NCBI GenBank assembly: GCA_014843695.1
Contig: CM026390.1
Span: 8,998,977 to 9,062,976 of the forward strand
Origin: Archivesica marissinica
Lineage: Eukaryota; Mollusca; Bivalvia; Venerida; Vesicomyidae
DNA: 64,000 nt
Direction: 5' to 3'
Shown: positions 10,200-20,400 of the stretch, piece by piece
Numbering within the stretch: position 1 is the first letter of the stretch
Layout: the number at the start of each line of letters is the position of its first letter
Notes under the pieces: model-generated
What the model was told of the DNA's origin: nothing
Database searches by the model: none
Seen by the model: only the letters and a program-made list of their open reading frames with translations
Translations under genes and position numbers: made by a program

Positions 10200-12660
10200 A
10201 TATAGTATAACTAGTCTGACTTACATTGCTATATGAAACCGTGGCTGACGTGACAGGAAATATTATATATTGAATAGTATATAAAATAATAATGTTCAGG
10301 ACGAATCGACCCGGGGCGAACTCTAGGGCGGAACAACTCATAGTGCGAACGTGTAATTGGGGCGAAACGACCCGGGACCATTTATATACATCGTGCCAGA
10401 CACAGTGCACATGTCCGTATACCGTAGCGTATATGTTCTGCAGGAGCATTTCATAGAACAGCAACCTTTTAACTTGCACAGCTTGAGTATCCAGCTGGTT
10501 GACGTTACTGGATTCAAGTGTATCTTCCTCAATGTCGGGTCGCGATCTATGATTGATAGACCATACCACACTGCTTTCAAAGTGTTGTAACAGTTCGTGT
10601 ATTGCAGCCTTTGTAGAGGTAGTTTCTCATCAGTATGTTGCCGTTTGCTAAATATGTATCAGCGTGTTGTTCCTGGCAGGTAATGTTGACACATCTATCA
10701 TTCCAATACATTGTCTTCTTGCTGGTTTTCTGCTTCAAAGCGTGTCGAATGTTCGAAGCATTTGTTGTTCAGCTTTCGTCAGTATTGCCCACCAAGATAA
10801 TTTACCCTTTCGCAGACTATCACTCTCTGGTCGCACCCATACATAGTATGAATCCCTTGGGTTGCAGCAAGCAGTTGCGGACCAAGAGCATCGGCGAGTG
10901 GCTTCAGCTGGATCGTTCATCGCTTACTATATATCTGGATATGGTATCCATACATGTATAGGGGAGACACCCCTTTGAGCAGCATCACGTGCATGTAATA
11001 GCATATTATTATCTACCTCTTCCTGGTTGGTTTTCAGGTGATCCAGTTTTGTTTGCACTCGTCCTTGATGGTTGTCACATATGTTTGTTCTGATTTGGAG
11101 TTTCTCTCCAAACAGTAAGATGTCACTTACTTAGATAGGTTGTTTTTGTTTTCGTGCATTTGAGAAGCTGTACTTTTTCAATGACAGAAAGAAAGAATTC
11201 CACTGAGTTTTAAATGTAATGTGAAACTATGCTATATAATGACGAATAAATATGCTTAAACCAACGGCAGCATCATCAGATGTTGTAGGTTGTAAAACAA
11301 CAAATAAATTGCCTATTAAATACATAGTAAAAACATACAGTCTGTTCATTTATATTTCCAATCTTTCATTTCTTCTGATACCACATCCACTGTGGAGGTA
11401 TTCAAAACAAACTGGAAAACAGCAAACTTGTCCCAAAAGTAATGGTTTGCATAGCCAGTGCTCACCTGTGAATAACGTCACTGTGTTTACATACTGTATT
11501 CCTCCGCCATATAATGCAGCATACCAACGTTTGGCTTGAATTCTACTATACAGGCATGAAAATGCAATTTTAGTTTTTTACCCAAAAGAAAAATGAACTA
11601 TATTAGTTGTTGGGACTACATCCGGATGCACTTCTGTAGGAAATCACGTTGGCTTCCCACTCGAGTTCTCGTGTACGTTCCTTCATAGAATTCCTGACAT
11701 AATATTCGTCATATTTGATGTGCACTTCATCAAATGTTGATTGGTTCTCAATAACTGTCATGAAATGAGGGTTGAAATTTGGCCTGTGTCAACACTTTCA
11801 GACCTCCCCTGCTTTTCATAATCTTGTTCACATGCTCAATAGCAGGATCTGGCGCAATCATACAGAATGACACCTCTTCTTATTCACACAGACCTTACCA
11901 GCATAGCTGATCGGTCGGCGGCCCCAAGTACAATGGCGCCATGCGAGCATAATTTAGTATTGTCATGTGCGAACAAATATTTGCAAGGGGCTTGCGAGTT
12001 GTGTGTGAGACTTCCATCTTCCCATCAATGCCCTGGAGTAATGCTGCTAAGTCATGCCTTCCCACTGCAGCCACCATGGTGCAATATGCATCCACCAGCC
12101 TTTCCATATAGATATCCTGATGGGTGTTCGGTGACTGTCTCACTATCCAGGAAAAACTCCATGTATCAGTCGGTCAGAGTGCAAACATAGTAATCGAATG
12201 TGTTGACAAACCAGCTTTATGTGGTTCCCTTTGGACTGTCATTGGCCCATACAAATCGGCTTCACCCAAACATCGTAAAATCCACCGTCTTCAATGGATG
12301 AACCTGAGCTCTCAAACACATTATCACTGTGTGTATCTCGCGAATACGAAGTATTAGGTGGTCTAATTCTAGGGCAGTGTGTATTTGCAGTTGCATTGCC
12401 TTCTCATACAACTGAAGGTCGAATGCGTTTCTTATGCATTTCCCTCATAAAAAACAGTTGTGATTTTCTGTGCTTGTTTCAAAATGGTTAGCATAGCCAT
12501 AGTACTCCACTAGTGTGCTGCAAGCAGCCAGTAAAGGCATCATAGCTACTGTTGTCAGTTGTTCAGCGAACGCCGAGTTAGATGCATTCCATGTAACAAC
12601 GTCTGATGTACCTTCGTCGCCTGCCACAGATTGCTAAACGAGCCATGCCAAGTCAGATAT
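10200..12660 (-). pseudogene. Decayed member of a large repeated protein family of unknown function
   Basis: Read on the minus strand from about 12660 down, protein-like segments appear in shifting frames: EQLTTVAMMPLLAACSTLVE, then IHTVIMCLRAQ, FTMFGEADLYGPMTVQREPH, LVDAYCTMVAAVGRHDLAAL, HMTILNYARMAPLYL, PAIEHVNKIMKSRGGLKVLT, ALGPQLLAATQGIHTMYGCD and AEQQMLRTFDTL. The order and phrases such as 'NYARM.PLYL', 'EHVN.IMK..GGL' and 'H...GCD' recall a large multicopy protein family seen in cnidarian and mollusc gene sets; that is recollection, not a search. Many stops and frameshifts, and a poorly preserved stretch at 11000-11600, show it is dead. The low-coordinate end borders a cgacccgggg-type minisatellite (10300-10375). 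Confidence 0.55.
10300..10376. repeat. Degenerate 15-bp 'gggcgaaacgaccc' repeat
   Basis: Units such as cgacccggggcgaac and gggcgaaacgacccggg. A degraded relative occurs at 7150-7210 and 7366-7380 (tcgcaccgggtcgtttcgca; gtttcgcccc). Confidence 0.55.
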
Positions 12661-12918
12661 TGAGGCAGAATTTGTTATTGGTGTTGAAGCGTGCTGACAA
12701 ATTTCTCATACCTCTTATACATAGGACGCACATATATATATTATTATTGATTCGTGATATTACACTATTGCTCAACATACATAGTATACATTAAGGATTT
12801 TTGCATGTATGTTTGATTGATGTTATTTCTGATATGTTAAAAGGACAGAGCATGTGATCAATTAATTGTTTGGCCCTGGGAATAGACATCAAAATCACTA
12901 TCTTATCTACAACAGATT

Positions 12919-13208
12919 TGTGTGTGTGTGTTTTAAGCTTATTTATCAGTGGTTGCCCATATATGAGCGATGCCTCCTGAAGAGATTAGTCATTATAGAT
13001 TTTTGGAGGACAGTGCAATGATACAGACAGAGACCCATTCCAGAATCTCCTCTGGTTCCTTTTACTTGCATGGTGTACAGCACCTACACGAGACCTCGGT
13101 TTAAAGTCCCATCTGAAAGACTGCTAATTTTATTAGGATCAGATGGGGGATCGAACCTGCGATCCCTGGATTACCAGTCCAGTGTGTCACCACTTGACTA
13201 CAGATCCA
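12919..13208 (-). mobile_element. SINE family B (tRNA-Thr-like head), minus-strand copy
   Basis: Reverse complement matches the copy at 55806-56092 over nearly its full length: a head with a tRNA-like B box (ggttcgatccccc type), the central segment read here as gagacctcggtttaaagtcc, and the 3' end (gaggcatcgctcatatatgg). Confidence 0.85.
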
Positions 13209-13552
13209 TCCATCTGTATGCCGATATACGAGCTCTATAAGGTATTTATATAATAAATAATAACGTCATACTAATTTGCATAAAAAATCTATATTAATTA
13301 TGGACCGAAAAATTGGAACTTTTGTTATATTCCTTACACATTGTAAATTCGTCATGCATATTGGACAAAAAGGAACATTCCATTTCCACGGAGGCTGTTA
13401 TTCCTTCATAGGGCCTCGTATTTAATATGCAATTAAATACCTATTTGCCCCCTTCATCATATAATTAATGTGAAAAAGTACGTTTCTATGGAATCACTGG
13501 GATATTATCAGTAGAGGATAGAGTTTGGGGAAAGCAATAATATTAAATATAC

Positions 13553-13735
13553 CGTCTCCGTGGCTTAGTAATTAAGGCGTCTGCCTACGGAGCGGGAGGT
13601 CGAGGGTTCGAACCTGGTCTGATATGGCCGGTTGGTGAAAAGCCAGCTAGTTAAATAATGGTCTACAAGGATAGTATTCGGGAAGTACTGATGTTCATAA
13701 AACAAAAGGGCCAGGATGACCCTGTATCGCTCACC
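13553..13735 (+). mobile_element. SINE family C (tRNA-Arg-like head)
   Basis: The head gtctccgtggcttagtaatt contains an A box; ggttcgaacct is a B box; the anticodon-loop position reads ctacgga (ACG, Arg). The acceptor stem does not close after the T arm and a tail follows (ggatagtattcgggaagtac), so it is a SINE and not a functional tRNA. Related copies lie at 51092 and 55567. Confidence 0.8.
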
Positions 13736-14376
13736 TGACTCATTTTATACAACAACAATACCTTTATTGCATTAAATATTCATACAATGTCTATAGCAAG
13801 TACATGTATACATGTAGGTAACGACATGGATTTACAAAAAGCAAGATGTTAATATACTCTCTGCTTATACTAATTTTAGTTTCTATATACATTTGCGAAA
13901 TATATGTATTTTGCTAAACTTCTACCAATGGTTTTGATTTTTGTGACATTAAATTAGTGAATTTATTAATAGTTGGCCATGTATAGTAATACTAATAAAA
14001 TTTCCTCTCAAGAACTGATCAGCCAATGTTCAAAAAAACTCTACTTGTACAATCCTTAGGTCAAATAGGTTTCAAATTTTATTTTTGGGTGAATATGGCC
14101 ATATCATAATATTATATCAAATCGAGGGTATCGATGAGGCAAAGTTGTTATCAAAAATCAAATGATTTTGTCATCCAAGATTTCAAAAGCCTTCTTCGCT
14201 CAAACCACTTGGCCAATGGTAGCCATATTTCACATTTATGGTCCATGGATGAAACCATTTCAGATTTGTTGAAGTCAGGTTGTTATTCTATAAATACTAT
14301 AAATATTCATTAACACTTACGTATACAATATATCTCAACTAAATCTTATATCCAGATTAGACGTAGAAGAATGTTG
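13736..14376. other. No gene seen; possible dispersed repeat
   Basis: Starts gggccaggatgaccctgtat, which resembles the edge of a dispersed element, but no second copy is in the window. Confidence 0.3.
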
Positions 14377-14377
14377 C

Positions 14378-14485
14378 ATGCTGATCAGGATCTATATTAA
14401 AGTGTTTTAGCTGTATTATCTCAATAGCAAACAGCATAGACCCCGATCAGATGGGATGCTTTGTGCCGGCTGGTCTAGTTATATA
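14378..14485. mobile_element. piggyBac-like MITE family 2, fragment
   Basis: Shares gatcaggatctat ... gtgttttagct ... aatagcaaacagcatagacc with 27706-27859 and 37116-37361. Only the inner palindromic part is kept. Confidence 0.65.
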
Positions 14486-14514
14486 TGGTTTACCAAAATG
14501 ACGTTTGTAGCACC

Positions 14515-14761
14515 TTAACCCATTCAACCCCAAGTAACTGACATGGACTGGTGCATGCTATTTTTAGACCAATAAATTAATAAGAAAATTACATTTGGAC
14601 CAGTTCATTTATCAAAATGGGTAATTTTATCTAAAAATAGTAATAATTATTACTGGCAAAAAAAGTGCAGATCCTGATGAGACGGCTCGTTACGAGCCGG
14701 CTCATCTGGATCTACACTTTTCATAAGCCTATTTAGAGGCCTGTGGGGTTGAAAGGGTTAA
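14515..14761 (+). mobile_element. piggyBac-like MITE family 1 (TTAA-flanked)
   Basis: Flanked by TTAA on both sides. The terminal inverted repeats are cccattcaacccca and tggggttgaaaggg. A central hairpin follows agatcctgatgagacggctc with its mirror. TTAA duplication plus CCC-starting ends is the piggyBac signature. There is no coding capacity. It is very similar to the copy at 45172-45417. Confidence 0.9.
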
Positions 14762-14876
14762 AGATTTACTTGTAAACATAACACACAATCACAACAACAT
14801 GAGTAACAGAACAACACCGACGGACTACATTATTAACATTTCTCTCTTGAGAGCAAAGATACCTTATTAATGTTTC

Positions 14877-15625
14877 TTTGGAGACTCTCCAGCTACCCTG
14901 GTATAACCACCAACCTACTATTGGTGGAGGAAGATCCCCGAGCGTCCCTCCGAGTATTTCAGGCACGGACGGGCACCCTGGTATAACCACCGACCTACTA
15001 TTGGTGGAGGAAGATCCCCGGGCGTCCCTCTGAGTACTTCAGGCACGGACGGGCACCCTGGTATAACCACCAACCTACTATTTGTGGAGGAAGATCCCCG
15101 AGCGTCCCTCTGAGTACTTCAGGCACGGACGGGCACCCTGGTATAACCACCAACCTACTATTGGTGGAGGAAGATCCCCGAGCATCCCTCCGAGTATTTC
15201 AGGCACGGACGGGCACCCTGGTATAACCACCGACCTACTATTGGTGGAGGAAGATCCCCGAGCGTCCCTCTGAGTACTTCAGGCACGGACGGGCACCCTG
15301 GTATAACCACCAACCTACTATTTGTGGAGGAAGATCCCCGAGCGTCCCTCTGAGTACTTCAGGCACGGACGGGCACCCTGGTATAACCACCAACCTACTA
15401 TTGGTGGAGGAAGATCCCCGAGCGTCCCTCCGAGTATTTCAGGCACGGACGGGTACCCTGGTATAACCACCAACCTACAATTTGTGGAGGAAGATCCCCG
15501 AGTACTTCAGGCACAGACGGGTACCCTGGTATAACCACCGACCTACTGCATAGCTTCCTCGCATGACAGAATTGGACACCCCCAGTGGGATACAATCCTG
15601 CAGCAGTGATGGAAGGGCAAGTGAT
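14877..15625 (+). repeat. 80-bp minisatellite inside a dispersed repeat (family D)
   Basis: Copies start at 14901, 14981, 15061, 15141, 15221, 15301, 15381 and 15461 (unit starts gtataaccaccaacctacta); the last copy is shortened. Variants recur every third unit, suggesting a 240-bp higher-order step. The flanks (gactctccagctac before; cttcctcgcatga after) match single-copy relatives at 17800, 27962 and 49975, so the array is an expansion of the middle of that element. Confidence 0.9.
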
Positions 15626-15787
15626 TTGAAGTGAACGGGGGCCTGTCAAATACAACAAGTCCTCGAGAGCTGGGATTAATTCATCCGTGTTTCAACATAA
15701 ATCTACAAGCAGTAATTTCAGAAAAATCAGTTAAATGCTGGACAGATATTTAATTTATTTTACACAACATCTGAATAAGTTATTATT

Positions 15788-16478
15788 AAGGGTGCAACGA
15801 TATACCGTGGGACGGTTTATCGCGGTACTAGGACCACGGTTCGATACGCGATACGCTGCATGCCCGTTACGGTACGGTACGGCAATTATTCCAGACTCCA
15901 ACAGAAGGGAGACTACTCTTACAAACAAAACAAACATGGCTGAATTACAATCACCACCGGCAACTTTCAAATAAAAAATATGGGCGCATTTTGGATTCAA
16001 ATTTAATATAGTTGGCGACGGCGTAAAAACAACGGTGAAAGAAACAACCACTTGCCGCCATTGTTTCATGGACGTGTCATATAAAACGGGTAACATGACA
16101 AAAACTAGCCAGATCGTACCTGGCCATTCAAGGCACATCCGTCTATAGCGAACGCGTGTTCTCAACAGCAGGAGACATTGTAACTGCCCAGCAGTCTGCT
16201 TTGTTACCACAGAATGTGGAAACTTTAAACCCAGGAAATGTTTCTGTTGGAACAGTTTAATAGGCTGAGCGTAGGCTAGGCATTGTTTATATTGTTTATA
16301 TAACTGCTTGTTTTACTGTTAATCATTTGCTTTAATTAGTAAATGTACTTGAAAAGTTTAACTATTTTCTTTATTTTCCCCTTTGGTTCCATAAAACCAT
16401 ATCGCGATACGTATCGTATTGTGACCCAAGAATCGTGATGTGTATCGTATCGTGAGGTAGGCGTATCGTTGCACCCTT
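15788..16478 (+). mobile_element. Internally deleted hAT transposon (ZBED type)
   Basis: Terminal inverted repeats are aagggtgcaacgatata and the mirrored tatcg-ttgcaccctt. Flanking direct repeats agttattatt occur at 15778-15787 and 16479-16488 (10 bp; hAT normally makes 8 bp). The plus strand encodes the start of a BED zinc finger (MAELQSPPATFK, stop, then KIWAHFGFKFN and CRHC, starting 15936). It then jumps to the hAT dimerisation-domain motif SVYSERVFSTAGDIVTAQ at about 16138-16190. The DNA-binding start and the C-terminal end are joined with the catalytic middle missing, so it is a non-autonomous deletion derivative. The in-frame TAA after ATFK also disables the reading frame. Confidence 0.85.
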
Positions 16479-16488
16479 AGTTATTATT

Positions 16489-16795
16489 GACAACTGGATA
16501 TATACAGCTACAATCAGTTTCCACTCATCAACTTCTTAGACTACCAGTATATCATGTGTGTATGAAACTAAGTGAAAACAAACAGAAAATCTATATTTTA
16601 TCGGTGTTGATAAACCGGATATACCGCCAACTGTGTGTATTTCTGTAATTTATGCAATGATCGGCATAATTAAATCTGTATACAATTTCAAACCGTAGCT
16701 ATCTCAAGTCAAGTTCTATTTCACATCTACCAGCAAATCCCAAAATCCTGGACAAGATGTTAATTAGATTACACCTTATTGGTTATGGACTTCGA
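16489..16795. other. No gene seen
   Basis: AT-rich; nothing recognised. Confidence 0.4.
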
Positions 16796-16798
16796 ATA

Positions 16799-16959
16799 CA
16801 GTCAAACCTGTGTTAGTGGTCACCTCCATTAACCAGCCAACCGGTATTAAGCATCCATTTTCCAGATTCCCAATATGTTGTTATATGATACATTTGACCT
16901 TTATTAAGCAGCCACTTTGTATGATTTCCTAGGTTGGCTGCTCATAACAGGTTTAACTG
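16799..16959 (+). mobile_element. Tc1/mariner-like MITE
   Basis: TA-flanked element with ends cagtcaaacctgtgttagtg and caggtttaactg, and inner repeats of attaagcagcca. Further copies lie at 21440, 32399, 44199, 56577 and 56829. Confidence 0.85.
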
Positions 16960-17387
16960 TACCTCCAGGTGAATTTATGCTCTAATCCGCTACTGAATAT
17001 AAACTATCCGGAGTTGTGTACACATACTACTGCACATTGTCTAGCCGTCTTATTGTCTATAAATTGACAAGCCTATTTCTGATACACCATTAAGGCAAGA
17101 TAATATTGGTAGCAGCTATAGCACATCGGTAAGAGTCGAAATGGGTGGTATCTAATGAATATTTAAATTAGAAATTGAATATTATTTATGCAGCTATGGC
17201 ATTCACTTTTAAACGGAAAATTGATTGCCTAACCCAACCCTAATCTGCCTGCCCTACTTCTCATATCGGGTGTGATATAGACTTTACCGAAAATAGTGTG
17301 CATTATCATATAATGAGATATAATATATATGAGAATCACACATATGGTGCTTTGTGATATAAACTGAGATATGAGAATCACACATAA

Positions 17388-17491
17388 CTATGTCACAATA
17401 TGTTCGGGAGAAGCAGATTTGAAATAACTGTCCGAAACACCAGAATCACACTTTAGATCCTTATTCACATCTTTATGTCCCTTTTCATCAC
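17388..17491 (-). CDS. NFKB1: NF-kappaB p105 last coding exon: DSG phosphodegron
   Basis: Acceptor ttgttacag at 17492-17500; reads [14 protein letters not shown], then [11 protein letters not shown] and ends HIVT-stop. The two serines of DSGVSDS are five residues apart, exactly as in the IKK target site of human p105 (DSGVETS), not the DSGxxS spacing of IkappaB. The tail after the site is much shorter than in vertebrates. Confidence 0.9.
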
Positions 17492-20400
17492 CTGTAACAA
17501 ATAAACACACAAATGTAACAAATAAACACACAAATGTAACAAATAAACACACAAATGTATCATATTTTATATTTCGGGTTTAACGCCTGCATCAGCACCA
17601 TTTTGGGCTATATCGCCGGCGGGCAGTTTACCTAACAACACCTTTCCTGGGCAGGCTCCAGCGGTTAATCAGTGCACCAACCTCCGTAAGAAACTGTCAA
17701 CTTTTTCATATAAATGAAACACGGTCTGAGCGGGGCTCGAACCATCCTGTTACAGTGATATTGTTTGTTTGTGCTAGGGGTTCAAAGGTCGCACCAATGG
17801 CTTAGGTCATATGGCGACTCTCCAGCTATTACTGGTGGCGGAAGAACCCACCAGGTGCCCTTTTGAGCAGGGTTTTATGCACGGATGGGCACCCCGGTAG
17901 AACAACAGACCTTCCGCAAGCCAGCTGGATAGCTTCATCACTTGATGGAATTCAACCCCCAGTGTGCATTCGAACCTACTGTGGTGAGGGGTAAGTGATT
18001 TGAAGCCAAGAACCGTAACCTCTCAGCCGCAGAGGCTCATTACAGGTATATTAAATTATGCAACAAGCAGGTAGGACAGACAATTATCGTTGCTATTATT
18101 ACACTGTTTACTGCTCATTATAACTAGAATAACTTACGTGATCCTACAGACTGGTCCATCGAAGCTTTCAGGAGGCTGACACAGTCATCTCGTCTGATAT
18201 CCGTAAGTGCTTGAACCAGTCGAGCTACAGTACCATCATTTTCCTAGTAAACATAACAATAACTCAAATAATGTACAGTACTAACAGATAATGTACAGTA
18301 CTAACAAATAATGTACAGTACTAACAAATAATGTACAGTACTAACAAATAATGTACAGTACTAACAGATAATGTACAGTACGAACAGATAATGTACAGTA
18401 CTAACAAATAATGTACAGTACTAACAGATAATGTACAGTACTAACAAATAATGTACAGTACTAACAGATAATGTACAGTACTAACAAATAATGGGCAGTA
18501 CTAACAGATAATGGGCAGTACTAACAGATAATGTACAGTACTAACAAATAATGTACAGTACTAACAGATCATGGGCAGTACTAACAGATAATGTACAGTA
18601 CTAACAAATAATGTACAGTACTAACAAATAATGTACAGTACTAACATATAATGTACAGTACTAACAAATAATGGGCAGTACTAACAGATAATGTACAGTA
18701 CTAACAGATAATGTACAGTACTAACAGATAATGTACAGTACTAACAAATAATGTACAGTACTAACAGATAATGGGCAGTACTAACAGATAATGTACAGTA
18801 CTAACAGATCATGGGCAGTACTAACAGATAATGTACAGTACTAAGAGATAATGTACAGTACTAACAGATAATGGGCAGTACTAACAGATAATGTACAGTA
18901 CTAACAGATAATGTACAGTACTAACAGATAATGTACAGTACTAACAAATAATGTAAAGTACTAACAGATAATGGGCAGTACTAACAGATAATGGGCAGTA
19001 CTAACAGATACTGTACAGTACTAACAGATAATGTACAGTACTAACAGATAATGGGCAGTACTAACAAATAATGGGCAGTACTAACAGATAATGGGCAGTA
19101 CTAACAGATAATGGGCAGTACTAACAGATAATGTACAGTACTAACAGATAATGTACAGTACTAACAGATAATGGGCAGTACTAACAGATAATGTACAGTA
19201 CTAAGAGATAATGTACAGTACTAACAGATAATGGGCAGTACTAACAGATAATGTACAGTACTAAGAGATAATGTACAGTACTAACAGATAATGGGCAGTA
19301 CTAAGAGATAATGTACAGTACTAAGAGATAATGTACAGTACTAACAGATAATGGGCAGTACTAACAGATAATGTACAGTACTAACAGATAATGGGCAGTA
19401 CTAACAGATAATGTACAGTACTAAGAGATAATGTACAGTACTAACAGATAATGGGCAGAGAATGGGCAGTACTAACAGATAATGGGCAGTACTAACAGAT
19501 AATGGGCAGTACTAACAGATAATGTACAGTACTAACAGATAATGTACAGTACTAACAGATAATGTACAGTACTAACAGATAATGGGCAGTACTAACAGAT
19601 AATGGGCAGTACTAACAGATAATGGGCAGTACTAACAGATAATGGGCAGTACTAACAGATATTGGGCAGTACTAACAGATAATGGGCAGTACTAACAGAT
19701 AATGGGCAGTACTAACAGATAATGGTGTACAGTACTAACAGATAATGGGCAGTACTAACAGATAATGGGCAGTACTAACAGATAATGGGCAGTACTAACA
19801 GATAATGGGCAGTACTAACAGATAATGGGCAGTACTAACAGATAATGGGCAGTACTAACAGATAATGGGCAGTACTAACAGATAATGTACAGTACTAACA
19901 GATAATGTACAGTACTAACAGATAATGGGCAGTACTAACAGATAATGTACAGTACTAACAATAATGGGCAGTACTAACAGATAATGGGCAGTACTAACAG
20001 ATAATGGGCAGTACTAACAGATAATGGGCAGTACTAACAGATAATGGGCAGTACTAACAGATAATGGGCAGTACTAACAGATAATGTCAGTACTAACAGA
20101 TAATGGGCAGTACTAACAGATAATGGGCAGTACTAACAGATAATGGGCAGTATAATGGGCAGTACTAACAGATAATGGGCAGTACTAACAGATAATGGGC
20201 AGTACTAACAGATAATGGGCAGTACTAACAGATAATGGGCAGTACTAACAGATAATGGGCAGTACTAACAGATAATGTACAGTACTAACAGATAATGGGC
20301 AGTACTAACAGATAATGTACAGTACTAACAAATAATGGGCAGTACTAACAGATAATGGGCAGTACTAACAGATAATGGGCAGTACTAACAGATAATGGGC

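Noticed and set aside
13553..13630. Functional tRNA-Arg gene
   Set aside because: The acceptor stem is not closed and the sequence continues into a shared SINE tail; related copies at 51092 and 55567 confirm a SINE.
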